A stretch of DNA of 49,441 nucleotides, taken from contig JAHDXW010000002.1 of assembly GCA_023383015.1 (NCBI GenBank), positions 141,815 through 191,255 on the forward strand. Reading direction: 5' to 3'. Position numbers and translations under genes: made by a program. This stretch comes from Paracoccaceae bacterium. Lineage in GTDB: Bacteria; Pseudomonadota; Alphaproteobacteria; Rhodobacterales; Rhodobacteraceae. Positions 1-8,852 of this stretch are shown piece by piece (the first letter of the stretch is position 1; each line of letters starts with the position of its first letter). The notes beneath the pieces were generated by a model, which saw nothing but the letters and a program-made list of their open reading frames with translations, was not told the DNA's origin and searched no databases.

Positions 1-77
1 GCCGCCCAGCCGTCCGGTCCCCGGAGGCCGGCACCGTCACCGGCGCGGCGCCCGGGCCGGCCGCTGCCGCGGCTGGC
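1..77. other. Left edge, downstream of the first gene
   Basis: No gene can be read in this short edge. It lies downstream of the leftward solute-binding-protein gene that ends at 78 and contains a weak 5-bp GC stem (60-64 with 69-73). Permease and ATPase genes for that binding protein, if they exist, would lie to the left outside the window. Confidence 0.4.
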
Positions 78-1331
78 TCAGTCGCCGCAGCATTCGACGA
101 CCAGGCGCTGCGCCTCGGCCAGGCTCTCGGCCGCCGGCATCCCGTCGCGCAGGGTCAAGAGGATCGCATCGACGATGATCGGCCAGATCTCATTGAAATC
201 GTCCTCATGGCCGGGAATGAAGATCGGGTGCGCGGTACCGATCGAGGCGACATAGGGCGCAAGATAGGGCTTGGCCGCCAGCTGCGCCTCGGTCAGCGCC
301 CCCACGCCGTAGGGGATGAACGGGCTGTAGTCGCTGAAGCGGGCCTGCATCTCCGGGCTCGCCGCGGTGACAAGGAACTGGAAGGCGGCCTCGGGATCGG
401 CCGCCTTGGCGTTGACGGCCAGCGCCATGTTCACCCCGCCGGTCGCCGACCCCTCCCAGGGGTGCCGCGCGGCCTTGAAGCAGTCATAGTTGTCGGGGTT
501 GTTCTGCTGGATGAACGGGAACTGCCATTGCCCGTCGATGGTCATCGCCGCCCCGCCGGTGGCGAACATCGCCCGCAGGTCGGATTCGAACACCCCCTGC
601 GCCACCGCGCCGGAATCGTGCAGCCGCTTCATGTACTCCAGCCCCGCGATCACCGGTGGGCTGTCGATCGTGAAGGCGCCCCTGCCGTCCGAGAAGCTGC
701 CTCCGTTGGCGATCGCCCACATGAGGAGCATCTCGTAGGTGGGATCCTCGTTGGCGTTGACCATGTTCGCCCCGTAGCGGAGCACCCGGCCGCCCGGCTC
801 GGTCACCGTCAGCCGCTGGGCGAGGTCGAAGAACTCCCCGGGCGTGGTCGGCGGCCCTGCGATCCCCGCCTCCTCGAAATGGCAGGAATTGTAGATCAGC
901 TGCAGGGTCCGGCCGGTGACCGGCATGGCATAGGTGACGCCGTCGACCGACAGGCTGTCCCACCCGCCCGGCACGATGCGGTCACGCAGCCCGTGCGCGT
1001 CGATCATCGCATCGAGCGGCAGGATCGCCCCGGCGGCGAGCATCTCGCCCAGGTTGTTGGGGTTGACCGTCAGAATGTCGGGGGCGGTGCCGCTGGCGGT
1101 CTCCAGCAGCAGGCGCTCGTAGTACTGTCTGGCCGGCACGCTGCGCGGCTCCACGGCCACGCCGGTGCGGGCCTGATGGGTCTCGACCAGCAGCTTCCAC
1201 CAGTCGCCCATGCCCGGGGCGTCGTAGTCGACGACGAGAAAGCTCACCTGCGCCGCCGCCGGTGCGGCCGGCAGCCCTGCCAGCGCGGCGGCACCGGCCA
1301 GGACGGCGGTGCTCAGAAGGCGGGTATTCAT
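78..1331 (-). CDS. ABC sugar-type extracellular solute-binding protein
   Basis: A 417-residue periplasmic binding protein of the family-1 (UgpB/MalE-like) class, expected to deliver a sugar-like solute to an ABC importer. The ATG at 1331 is followed by a clear Sec leader of about 27 residues ending AAPAAAQ, and AGGGAG lies upstream. The mature part shows features typical of the family: an early TAPDILTVNPNN segment, the GVTYAMPVTGR stretch and a late GGVNMALAVNAKAADPEAA region where such proteins contact ligand and close. The reading frame stays open far upstream of 1331, but that extension lacks family similarity and overlaps the LysR gene. No cognate permease is visible; transcription runs off the left edge, where one could follow. 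The ligand is unknown. Confidence 0.88.
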   Translation of the reverse strand: MNTRLLSTAVLAGAAALAGLPAAPAAAQVSFLVVDYDAPGMGDWWKLLVETHQARTGVAVEPRSVPARQYYERLLLETASGTAPDILTVNPNNLGEMLAAGAILPLDAMIDAHGLRDRIVPGGWDSLSVDGVTYAMPVTGRTLQLIYNSCHFEEAGIAGPPTTPGEFFDLAQRLTVTEPGGRVLRYGANMVNANEDPTYEMLLMWAIANGGSFSDGRGAFTIDSPPVIAGLEYMKRLHDSGAVAQGVFESDLRAMFATGGAAMTIDGQWQFPFIQQNNPDNYDCFKAARHPWEGSATGGVNMALAVNAKAADPEAAFQFLVTAASPEMQARFSDYSPFIPYGVGALTEAQLAAKPYLAPYVASIGTAHPIFIPGHEDDFNEIWPIIVDAILLTLRDGMPAAESLAEAQRLVVECCGD

Positions 1332-1477
1332 GCGTGCGGTCTCCCTGTTGCGGTGGACTGGATCGCGGCTTCGATACCTCTGGCGGCACCTGCGGCGGTC
1401 GCGCGGGCCCCCTCGGGCGCGGCCCCTTGCGCCGCGCCTGCCGGCCACTCTGCGGCCGGCGGGCGGGCCAGGCCAAA

Positions 1478-2494
1478 TCACTTCATGGAATGCCCCCCGG
1501 AGGATTCGGCCGGGGCGGAAAGGCCGTCGCGCTCGGCCGTCGCCTCGGCGCACAGCCAGCGGCGGAAGGCGGCGGCCGCGCCCTCCCGGCCCGCCCGCGC
1601 GGTGGCCAGGACCATGGTCCGCCCGCTCTGCACCGCCACCGGGGCAAGGACGGCAAGCAGACCGCCCGGCCCCGGCGCCTGGGCCATGGCCGTCGGCAGA
1701 AGCGCCGCGCCGAGGCCCGCCCGCACCGCCACGCACAGCAGCGCCAGGCCGTCGTGGCGCGCGGCGGCGGGCGGGGCAATATCCGGCAGCCCTGCGCGGG
1801 CGAACCACATCTCCCACAGGTCCGGCCGGCCGGCGAGGTCCAGCCGAGGCGCGGCCGCCAGCGCCGTCGCATCGGCCAGGCCGTGCTCGGCCGCGAATGC
1901 CGGCGTCGCCACCGGCAGCAGCCATTCGTCGAACAGCACGCTCACGCCCTCGCGCTGGGCCTCGGCGGAAGGAACGCAGGCCACCGCCGCGTCCAGCCCC
2001 TCGCGGGCGGGGTCTGTCGTGCCAGCGCGCGACACCAGGTTGACGGTAATGCCGGGATGCCGACGCTGGAAGCGGGGAAGCCGCGGCACCAGCCAGTGAG
2101 CGGCGTGCCCCGGCGAGACCGACACCGCCAGCTCGCCGGCTGCCGCGCACCGTGGCGCCAGCGCCTCGGCCGCGGTCTCGAGCTGGGCAAGGATGCGCGT
2201 TGCCCGCGACAGATAGGCCCGCCCCGCCGGCGTCAGGGCGATGCGGTGGTGGTCGCGCTGAAGCAGCGGGGCGCCCAGCACCTCCTCGAGCTGGCGCACG
2301 CGCTTGCTCACCGCGCCCTGCGACAGGTCGAGTTCCGCGGCTGCGCGCGAGAAGCTTCCCTGCCGCGCCGTCGCCTCGAACGCGATCAGCCCCGAAACCG
2401 TCGGGATCGCCCGCCGCGGCAGCGCGAGGGGCCGCGGCGCGCCCCCGGCCGCGACCGGCTCAACTGGCGCAAGTGGTCGAAAACTCTCGGTCAT
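1478..2494 (-). CDS. LysR-family transcriptional regulator (GcvA-like)
   Basis: A 338-residue LysR-type regulator. An N-terminal winged helix-turn-helix at about residues 30-90 includes FEATARQGSFSRAAAELD and LSQGAVSKRVRQLEEVLG, followed by a substrate-binding domain with a LAVSVSPGHAAHWLVPRLP strand typical of the GcvA/AmpR group. The protein has some 28 residues more than usual before the helix-turn-helix. Its start at 2494 lies inside the preceding cyclodeaminase-family gene (35-bp same-strand overlap), so it is probably transcribed with the polyamine-type transporter operon upstream. It lies between that operon and the downstream sugar-type binding-protein gene, either of which could be its target. 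Its inducer is not deducible. Confidence 0.9.
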   Translation of the reverse strand: MTESFRPLAPVEPVAAGGAPRPLALPRRAIPTVSGLIAFEATARQGSFSRAAAELDLSQGAVSKRVRQLEEVLGAPLLQRDHHRIALTPAGRAYLSRATRILAQLETAAEALAPRCAAAGELAVSVSPGHAAHWLVPRLPRFQRRHPGITVNLVSRAGTTDPAREGLDAAVACVPSAEAQREGVSVLFDEWLLPVATPAFAAEHGLADATALAAAPRLDLAGRPDLWEMWFARAGLPDIAPPAAARHDGLALLCVAVRAGLGAALLPTAMAQAPGPGGLLAVLAPVAVQSGRTMVLATARAGREGAAAAFRRWLCAEATAERDGLSAPAESSGGHSMK

Positions 2495-3434
2495 GGTGGC
2501 GGTCCATCAGGTATTTGGCGACGAAGTAGTCGATGTGGCTGCCGCCGCCGTTCTTCATCAGGGTGATGTCCTCGGCCGAGGTCCGCCCCGGCACCCGCCC
2601 CTGGCAGAGCTCGAAGAGGTCTGCCCGCACGTTCTCGCGCCGGATCACGTCGCGGGCGAACGGGCCGAGGAACTCGCCCGACCGCGTTGTGGTCTGGCGA
2701 TGGTCGACGAAGATCTTCGCCCGCAGCAGCACGTCGTCGTCCGATTCCCGCATCTCGGGCGTGAACGAACCGACGAGGTCGACATGCGCCCCGGGCTTCA
2801 GCAGCCGCCCCTTCAGATGCGGCTCGGTGGCCATGGTGGCCGAGCAGATGATGTCGGCCTCGGCCACCGCCGCATCGAGGTCCTCCACCGGCGTGGCCTC
2901 GATCGCGCGCTCGGCAAGCCGGCGGGCCAGCAGGGTGGCGTTGGCGTGGGTGCGGTTCCACAGCAGGATGCGGCGAAGCGCCGGCCGCGCCGTCAGATGC
3001 GCCTCGACGAGATAGGGCGCAAGCCCGCCCGCCCCGATCATCAGGAAGGTATCGGCATCGGGCCGCGACAGCAGGCTCGAGCCCAGCGCCGAATCGGCCG
3101 AGGTCTTGCGGAAGATCAGCGCCTCGCCATCGGCGATCGCCTCGGTCACGCCGGTCTGGCCGTTGATGAAGACGTAGATCGAGTTGACAGTCGGCAGCCC
3201 GTGGCGTGCCCTGTTGTTGGGAAACGAGGTGACAAGCTTGGCCAGGATGCCCTCGCCGGGCTGCCAGGCCGGCAGGATGATGAAGATGTCGGGCTGCCCC
3301 GCCGGATTGGGTTCCTTGTAGATCAGCCGGTCGGACTGCGCCGGCATGCCGCCCAGATGGGCCTTGCGCAGCGCGGCGATCAGGCCGGGGAAGTCCAGCA
3401 GCGCATGCACCCGCTGCGCGTCGATCATCTCCAT
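2460..3434 (-). CDS. Ornithine cyclodeaminase / mu-crystallin family protein
   Basis: About 324 residues. This family contains ornithine cyclodeaminase, ketimine reductases and alanine dehydrogenases, which use NAD(P) on amino or imino acids. An N-terminal substrate domain has the LIYKEPN and GLPTVNSIYVF segments. A Rossmann segment around FLMIGAGGLAPYLVEAH is followed by RRILLWNRTHANATLLARR and ADIICSATMATEPHL, all standard for the family. The ATG at 3434 is chosen because AAGGAG sits 9 nt before it. An earlier in-frame ATG at 3452 overlaps the ATPase stop in an ATGA arrangement, but lacks a good ribosome-binding site, so coupling is also possible. It closes the polyamine-type transporter operon, suggesting action on the imported amine or amino acid. 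The exact reaction is undetermined. Confidence 0.85.
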   Translation of the reverse strand: MEMIDAQRVHALLDFPGLIAALRKAHLGGMPAQSDRLIYKEPNPAGQPDIFIILPAWQPGEGILAKLVTSFPNNRARHGLPTVNSIYVFINGQTGVTEAIADGEALIFRKTSADSALGSSLLSRPDADTFLMIGAGGLAPYLVEAHLTARPALRRILLWNRTHANATLLARRLAERAIEATPVEDLDAAVAEADIICSATMATEPHLKGRLLKPGAHVDLVGSFTPEMRESDDDVLLRAKIFVDHRQTTTRSGEFLGPFARDVIRRENVRADLFELCQGRVPGRTSAEDITLMKNGGGSHIDYFVAKYLMDRHHDREFSTTCAS

Positions 3435-3448
3435 GGTCGCGGTCTCCT

Positions 3449-4612
3449 TCATGTCTGGGGCCTGGCCGGTGGCGGCACCGGCGCGGCGGCATCGCCGGCG
3501 ATCAGCGCGATCTCGTCGGGAAGGGCATGGCAGGTCACCACCTCCCCGGGCGCGGGGCTGTCCTGCGGCCGCGCCTCGGCCACAAGTGTCATCCCGCCGG
3601 GCCCGCGAAGCCGCAGGTGCACACGCCCGCCGAAGAAGGTGCGCTCGACAACCTCCGCCTCGATCGAAGGAAACCCCTCTGCCGGCGGCGGCCCGACCCG
3701 CAATGCCTCTGGCCGCACCACCATCAGTGCCGCCCCGCCCCGGCGCGGCGCCTCGGCCGAACTCACGGCCGCGGCAGGCAGCACCCAGCGCAGCCCGGGC
3801 GCGGCCACCGGCGAGCAGGCAAGTTGCGCGCCCGTCTCCTCCACCTGCATGGCGATCATGTTCGCCGCACCCACGAAGCCGGCCACGAAGGCGGTCGCCG
3901 GGCGCGCATACAGACGCTCGGGCGCATCGATCTGCTCTATCCGCCCCGCCCGCATCACTGCGACGCGGTCGGACATCGACAGCGCCTCGTCCTGGTCGTG
4001 GGTGACGAAGACGAAGGTCTTGCCGGTGCGGCGCTGGATCGCCTTCAGCTCCTGCTGCATCTCCAGCCGCAGCTTCAGATCGAGCGCCCCGAGAGGTTCG
4101 TCCAGCAGCAACGACACTGGATCGGGGGCCAGCGCGCGCGCCAGCGCCACGCGCTGGCGCTGGCCGCCCGACAGCGCCTCCGGCAGCCGCCCGCCGACCT
4201 CTGGCAGGCGGATCAGCTCCAGCAGCTCCGCGCAGCGCCGCGCGATCTCGGCCCGCGACATGCCCTTCATTTCGCAGCCGAAGCCGATGTTCTCGCGCAC
4301 CGTCATGTGCGGGAACAGCGCATAGTCCTGGAACACCATGCTCACCGGACGGCGATGCGGCGGCTCGCGCGTCATGTCGCGCCCGCCGATCCGCAGCCTT
4401 CCCGCGTCGGGGATGACGAAGCCCGCGACTGCGCGCAGCAGGGTGGACTTGCCGCAGCCCGACGGGCCCAGCAGGGTCACGAACAGGCCCGGCGCCACAG
4501 CCAGCGACACATCGTCCAGCGCCCCGTGCGTCCCGAAGCGCTTGGTCACCCCCTCGACCTCGATCGCCGGGGTCTCGTCGGTGCGCGGCGCGCCGCCGGC
4601 CCGGGCAGTCAC
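3449..4612 (-). CDS. ABC transporter ATP-binding protein, spermidine/putrescine (PotA) type
   Basis: 387 residues. The nucleotide-binding domain shows Walker A GPSGCGKST, Q-loop VFQDYALFPH, signature LSGGQRQRVALARAL, Walker B SLLLDEPLGALD and H-loop VTHDQDEA. A C-terminal TOBE-type domain of about 130 residues follows, as in PotA/FbpC/UgpC proteins. It energises import by the two permeases encoded just upstream. The GTG at 4612 overlaps the stop of the preceding permease as GTGA, implying translational coupling. The earlier in-frame reading is just a shadow of the permease gene. Confidence 0.93.
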   Translation of the reverse strand: MTARAGGAPRTDETPAIEVEGVTKRFGTHGALDDVSLAVAPGLFVTLLGPSGCGKSTLLRAVAGFVIPDAGRLRIGGRDMTREPPHRRPVSMVFQDYALFPHMTVRENIGFGCEMKGMSRAEIARRCAELLELIRLPEVGGRLPEALSGGQRQRVALARALAPDPVSLLLDEPLGALDLKLRLEMQQELKAIQRRTGKTFVFVTHDQDEALSMSDRVAVMRAGRIEQIDAPERLYARPATAFVAGFVGAANMIAMQVEETGAQLACSPVAAPGLRWVLPAAAVSSAEAPRRGGAALMVVRPEALRVGPPPAEGFPSIEAEVVERTFFGGRVHLRLRGPGGMTLVAEARPQDSPAPGEVVTCHALPDEIALIAGDAAAPVPPPARPQT

Positions 4613-5391
4613 CGGTCGATCCCCCGCCGGCGCAGGAAGCGCTCGGCATGGAGCCCCAGCAGCATGGTGGCGGCCAGCACGACGGCCGAGATCGCCGCCA
4701 GCCCGGGGTTGAAGCCGAACCGGAGGCGCGCGAACAGCAACACCGGGAAGGTCTGGTCGAACCCGCCGAGGAAGAAGGAGCGCATGAAGTCCTCGAACGA
4801 GAGGAGGATGCAGAACAGGAAGGCACCGAACAGCGCCGGCGACAGGAAGGGCAGGACGATCCGCGACAGCACGATCGCCTCGTCGGCGCCGAGGTTGCGC
4901 GCCGCCTCGGCAAGGCTCGGGCTCATCGCGTTCAGCCGCGTGAGCAGCATCACCACCACGAACGGCACCGACCCCACCGCATGGCCGAAGGCGATTGCCG
5001 AGAGCCCCGGCTCCATCCCCAGCCGGCCAAGGAACATGCGCAACGCGATCGCCGAGACGACGATCGGAAGGAAAGCGGGCAGCACCACGACCGCCACCGC
5101 CGCGGCCCGCACCACCCCGCGCAGCCGTGCCACCGCAAAGGCCGTCGGCACGCCAACCGCCATCGACAGCAGCGTCGACCACACCGCCACCTGCACCGAC
5201 ACCCAGAGCGCGACGCGGTAGTCGCGGTCGGCCAGCGCATCGGCATACCAGCGCGTGGTCCACTTCTGGATCGGGAAGGCCACGAAGCCCGAATCGCGGA
5301 AACCCATCGCCGCCATCACCGCCAGCGGGGCGAACAGGAACGCCACGAACAGCCAGAACCACAGCGTCAGCAGCGGCGAGCGCGCGCTCAT
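4609..5391 (-). CDS. ABC transporter permease, PotC type
   Basis: 260 residues, hydrophobic, with about six membrane segments. It has the EAA loop of binding-protein-dependent permeases, LAEAARNLGADEAIVLSRIV, which docks on the ATPase. The N-terminal segment up to FAPLAVMAAMGF and the periplasmic stretch ending RWYADAL match the PotC/YdcV group. The start at 5391 overlaps the previous permease stop as ATGA, and the end overlaps the ATPase start as GTGA, so the three transporter genes are translationally chained. Confidence 0.92.
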   Translation of the reverse strand: MSARSPLLTLWFWLFVAFLFAPLAVMAAMGFRDSGFVAFPIQKWTTRWYADALADRDYRVALWVSVQVAVWSTLLSMAVGVPTAFAVARLRGVVRAAAVAVVVLPAFLPIVVSAIALRMFLGRLGMEPGLSAIAFGHAVGSVPFVVVMLLTRLNAMSPSLAEAARNLGADEAIVLSRIVLPFLSPALFGAFLFCILLSFEDFMRSFFLGGFDQTFPVLLFARLRFGFNPGLAAISAVVLAATMLLGLHAERFLRRRGIDR

Positions 5392-6320
5392 CGGACCACC
5401 CTCCGCCGGCCGCCGCGGCCGACCAGCGCCGCGAACAGGCCCACCCAGCCCAGCGCGGCGAGGATCAGGATGATGCTGAAGGCGCTGCCGAGCGGCCAGG
5501 AATCGCCGGCCCGGCCGAACACCTGCCCGATGGTGGCCGCAAACAGCGTGTCGCCGGGCCCGCCGAGAAGCTGAGGCATCGCATAGAGCCCCACCGCCAG
5601 GAGGAAGACGAGCGTGCATCCCACCACGATGCCGTCGCGCGCCAGCGGCAGCACGATGCGGCGCAGGCGTGTCAGCGGCCGTGCCCCGAGGTCGGCTGCC
5701 GCCTCCAGAAGCCGGTCGTCGATCTTTTCCAGCGCGGCATAGAGCGGCAGCAGCATGTAGAGCGACGAGAGGTAGATCACCCCCACCGCAAGCGAGAACC
5801 GGCTGTAGAGCATCTCGACCGGCGCATCTGATAGCCCCAGCCACATCAGCGCGCTGTTCACCGCCCCCCGGTTGGCGAGCATCAGGATCCAGGCGAAGCT
5901 GCGGATGATCTCGCTGGTCCAGAACGGCGCCACGACCAGCAGGATTAGCCGCACCCGCCAGGAGCGCGGCGCCGCCTTCGACAGGTAGTAGGCGACGGGG
6001 AACATCACCGCGAGCGTCAGCGCCGTCACCAGGGTGGCAAAGACGAAGCTGCGCGTAAACGCGTTGAGGTAGAGCGGCCGCTCGACAAAGGCGCGGTAGT
6101 GCCGTGTCGTCCAGGCCGCCGTCTCGCCCGGGGGCAGCGGATAGCGGTCCAGCAGGCTGATCGCCACCATCTGCACCAGCGGCGCGAGGTTGGTCACCAG
6201 CACCCACAGCACCGGCACCACAGCCACGACCAGCGCCCGCAGCCACGGCGAGGCCGAGAGCGCGTCGATGGCCGTGCGGTAGACGGCAAGGCGGCGGGCG
6301 CGGACCAGAAGGCGTGTCAT
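5388..6320 (-). CDS. ABC transporter permease, PotB type
   Basis: 310 residues with about six transmembrane helices and an EAA loop (LEAAADLGARPLTRLRRIV). It is the first of the paired inner-membrane subunits. The long periplasmic segment after helix 1, including YRAFVERPLYLNAFTRSF, is typical of PotB/YdcU permeases. It is preceded by a 61-bp gap from the binding-protein gene that carries a strong GC hairpin (6339-6365), and followed by an ATGA overlap with the second permease. Confidence 0.92.
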   Translation of the reverse strand: MTRLLVRARRLAVYRTAIDALSASPWLRALVVAVVPVLWVLVTNLAPLVQMVAISLLDRYPLPPGETAAWTTRHYRAFVERPLYLNAFTRSFVFATLVTALTLAVMFPVAYYLSKAAPRSWRVRLILLVVAPFWTSEIIRSFAWILMLANRGAVNSALMWLGLSDAPVEMLYSRFSLAVGVIYLSSLYMLLPLYAALEKIDDRLLEAAADLGARPLTRLRRIVLPLARDGIVVGCTLVFLLAVGLYAMPQLLGGPGDTLFAATIGQVFGRAGDSWPLGSAFSIILILAALGWVGLFAALVGRGGRRRVVR

Positions 6321-6338
6321 GTTCCCGTTCGGGGGGTG

Positions 6339-6365
6339 TCCGGCGGCGGGCGGTCCGCCGCCGGA
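6339..6365 (-). terminator. Intercistronic GC hairpin between binding protein and permease
   Basis: A perfect 11-bp inverted repeat (6339-6349 with 6355-6365) with a 5-nt loop, between the binding-protein gene and the permease genes it precedes. No T-tract follows on the minus strand, so it is more likely a partial terminator or mRNA-stabilising stem that keeps binding-protein transcript in excess than a full terminator. That role is inferred from other ABC operons. Confidence 0.5.
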
Positions 6366-6381
6366 GGTGGACCGGACCGGC

Positions 6382-7482
6382 TCAGGCGGCGCGGATCTCC
6401 TCGGCCGCGGTGTCGATCAGGTCGAAGATGAAGGCCGCGGTCTCGACATCCACCCACGACAGCCGCGCCCGCTCGTCGGCCGACAGCGCCAGCACCGCCC
6501 GCTCGGCATCGCTGAGCAGCGGCTCGACACCCTTGATCGCCGAGTTGAAGCCGGTCGACCGCACGATCGCCGCGCCGTTTTCGGGCGAGGCGAGCAGGGC
6601 GTTGAGGAAGGTGTAGGCGTTGTCCATGTTGGCTGCCCCGGCCGCGATGTTGAAACCGTAGGCATAGGCCAGTCCACCCTCGCGCGGGATGACATAGCCG
6701 GCAGGAAAGCCGTCGAGGATGAGCTGCGCCGCCGGCCCCGAGCTTCCCGCCGCGACCGTGACGTCGCCGTTGACAAGCAGCTGCTGCACCTCGGTCGCGG
6801 CATCGTAGTAGCGCCGCACCTTGTCCTTGTGTTCGATCAGGAAGTCGCGGGTGGCATCGACCGCACGCTGGGCGATCGCATGGTCATGGGCATAGGCACG
6901 CGCGCTGCCGTCGAAGCCGAGGTAGTTCATCACCAGGGGGAAGAAGTCCTGGATCTGGTAGCTGGTGCGCCCGGCATTGGCGGGGTCGAACATCACTGCA
7001 AGGCTCTCGGGGGCCTCCATCGCCTCGGTATTGTAGATCAGCCCGGTTGTGACGACGACCAGCGGCACCCCCCAGATCCGCCCGCGGCGCGACACCCAGT
7101 GTGCAACCGCGTATTCCTCCTCCACCTGGCTCCAGTTGCTCAGCCGGTCGAGGTCGACAGGTTCCAGCAGTCCCGCGTCCACAAACTGATAGAAGCGGTG
7201 GCCGGCGACGCAGACGATGTCGGCGCTGTGCCGTCCGCCCTCGGCGACCATCAGATTGAACTGCTCGCCCTGGTCCGAGACCAGGCGGAGGTTGACCGTG
7301 ATGCCGGTCTCGGCCTCGAACTTGCGGCGGAACTCGTCGGTGACGAAGCCCGAGTACGACCAGACGTTCAGCGTCGAGGTCTGGGCGCTCGCGGGGCGGA
7401 TCAGCGACGGGGCGGCAAGCGCGCCGACGCCGGCGGCACCGATGCCGCCGATAACGCGGCGGCGCGTCAGGGGAGTGGTCAT
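6382..7482 (-). CDS. Polyamine-type (PotD-like) extracellular substrate-binding protein with Tat leader
   Basis: 366 residues. The N-terminus MTTPLTRRRVIGG then a hydrophobic stretch and PASAQ is a twin-arginine leader, suggesting export in folded form. The mature protein resembles PotD/PotF proteins: LNVWSYSGFVTDEFRRKFE at the start, the RGRIWGVPLVVVTTGLIYN segment and a late AYGFNIAAGAANMDNAYTF region. It captures the solute for the downstream permeases. The ATG at 7482 overlaps the stop of the class-V PLP enzyme as ATGA. The PotD resemblance gives a class, not a ligand: family members bind polyamines, opines, amino-acid derivatives and other charged compounds. Confidence 0.9.
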   Translation of the reverse strand: MTTPLTRRRVIGGIGAAGVGALAAPSLIRPASAQTSTLNVWSYSGFVTDEFRRKFEAETGITVNLRLVSDQGEQFNLMVAEGGRHSADIVCVAGHRFYQFVDAGLLEPVDLDRLSNWSQVEEEYAVAHWVSRRGRIWGVPLVVVTTGLIYNTEAMEAPESLAVMFDPANAGRTSYQIQDFFPLVMNYLGFDGSARAYAHDHAIAQRAVDATRDFLIEHKDKVRRYYDAATEVQQLLVNGDVTVAAGSSGPAAQLILDGFPAGYVIPREGGLAYAYGFNIAAGAANMDNAYTFLNALLASPENGAAIVRSTGFNSAIKGVEPLLSDAERAVLALSADERARLSWVDVETAAFIFDLIDTAAEEIRAA

Positions 7483-8750
7483 GGCTGCGCTCCTTGTCCA
7501 GGTGTGGGCTCGTGCGGGAAGGCCACCGGGCGGGGCGATGCCCGGGGGCGCGCGGGCCGCTGCGCCACGGCGACAAGCCGGCCCATATGCTCGACCAGAC
7601 GGTCGATCTCGTCATCGGTGTTGTAGGCGTGCACGGAGGCCCGCACGAGCTGGGTCAGTCCCGCCGCGTGCAGCGCCTGACGGGTCGGCTGCACGCCCGA
7701 GACCGAGGTGTTGATCCCGGCCTCCTCGCGCAGGCGGCGCACCGCCTCCGGGGCGGGCAGCCCCTCTGCGCTGAAGGTGACGATCCCGCTCCGGCGGCGC
7801 CCCTGGTCGTGCACGCGCACGCCCGTGACCCCCTCCAGCGCGGTGCGCAGGCGCCCTGCCAGGGCAAGGATCCGCTCCGCCATCGCCTCCACCCCCGTCG
7901 CCCGCGCATAGGCGCAGGCCACGCCAAGGCCGACCTGACCGGCAGTGCTGCGCTCCCACAGCTCGAAGCGGCGGGCCGCCGGCGCCACTGCAAAGCTCGC
8001 CGGGCCGGTCCATTCGGCCGAGTTCACGTCCAGCGTCGGCGGGGTCACGCTTTCGGCCCAGTCACGCGCCACCCACAGGAAGCCCGTCCCGCGGGGGCCG
8101 CGCAGGTACTTGCGCCCGGTCGCCGACAGCATCGTGCAGCCCAGCGCCCCGACATCGATCGGCATCTGCCCGACCGACTGGCAGGCATCCAGCAGGAAGG
8201 GCACGCCATGCGCCCGCGCCACCGCGCCGACCGCCTCGGCAGGGTTCACCAGCCCGTCGTTGGTGGGGATGTGGGTGATGCAGATCAGCCGCGTGCGCGG
8301 TCCGACCATCGCTGCCACCGCCTGGGCATCGACCTCGCCGGACGGCAGGTCGGGTGCGACGCGCACGACGATGCCGCGCGCCGCCTGCGCCCGCAGCAGC
8401 GCGATCATGTGCGAGGCATATTCCGACCGGCAGGTGATGACCTCGTCGCCGTCCCGCCAGTCGATCGCCAGCACCACTGCCTGCCAGGCGCGGGTGGCGC
8501 TGTCGACAAAGGCGATCTCCTCGGGCGACCCGCCGACCAGCGCCGCGGCCTCGGCATAGAAGCGACCCAGCGCCGGGCGCGCGGCCTCCTCGGCCTCGTA
8601 GCCACCGCGCAGCGCCTCCTCGCGGATGTGCTCGGTCAGCGCCTCGACCACCGGGCGGGGCATCAGCGCGGCGCCGGCGTTGTTCAGGTGCACGACCCCG
8701 GCCGCGCATCCGGGCGTCTCGCGCCGCAAGGCTTCGACGTCGATGCCCAT
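7479..8750 (-). CDS. Class-V aminotransferase-fold PLP enzyme
   Basis: 423 residues, fold-type I PLP enzyme of the cysteine desulfurase/class-V aminotransferase family. HLNNAGAALMP near residue 21 is the usual N-terminal segment; LLDACQSVGQMPID carries the cofactor Asp (about D188) and SATGRKYLRGPRGTGFLW carries the Schiff-base Lys (about K214). It lacks an obvious desulfurase-type Cys loop, so lyase, epimerase or aminotransferase activity is possible. It is the first gene of the leftward polyamine-type transporter operon and is divergent from a LysR gene 102 bp away, which probably controls it. It most likely acts on the transported amine; the reaction is not known. Confidence 0.88.
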   Translation of the reverse strand: MGIDVEALRRETPGCAAGVVHLNNAGAALMPRPVVEALTEHIREEALRGGYEAEEAARPALGRFYAEAAALVGGSPEEIAFVDSATRAWQAVVLAIDWRDGDEVITCRSEYASHMIALLRAQAARGIVVRVAPDLPSGEVDAQAVAAMVGPRTRLICITHIPTNDGLVNPAEAVGAVARAHGVPFLLDACQSVGQMPIDVGALGCTMLSATGRKYLRGPRGTGFLWVARDWAESVTPPTLDVNSAEWTGPASFAVAPAARRFELWERSTAGQVGLGVACAYARATGVEAMAERILALAGRLRTALEGVTGVRVHDQGRRRSGIVTFSAEGLPAPEAVRRLREEAGINTSVSGVQPTRQALHAAGLTQLVRASVHAYNTDDEIDRLVEHMGRLVAVAQRPARPRASPRPVAFPHEPTPGQGAQP

Positions 8751-8852
8751 GAAGCCTCCCCCGCGACCCGGCGCCCGCCCGGGCCGGAGTCTGGCACCGG
8801 GGCGGGGCCGGACAAAGCTGGAAAAGATTCATGCAAAGGATAAACTGCGCTC
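8751..8852. promoter_or_regulatory. Divergent promoter region, class-V PLP operon / lysR
   Basis: 102 bp between two divergently read genes. The half near the lysR start (about 8815-8845) is AT-rich compared with its surroundings, which in this GC-rich DNA marks promoter or operator sequence. LysR proteins usually bind such divergent spacers and repress their own gene while activating the opposite one. No clean symmetrical site could be defined by eye. Confidence 0.45.

Noticed and set aside
2460-4913. A continuous minus-strand frame joining the cyclodeaminase-family protein to an upstream extension
   Set aside because: The upstream part is the wrong-frame shadow of the ATPase and permease genes; the family similarity begins only near 3434.
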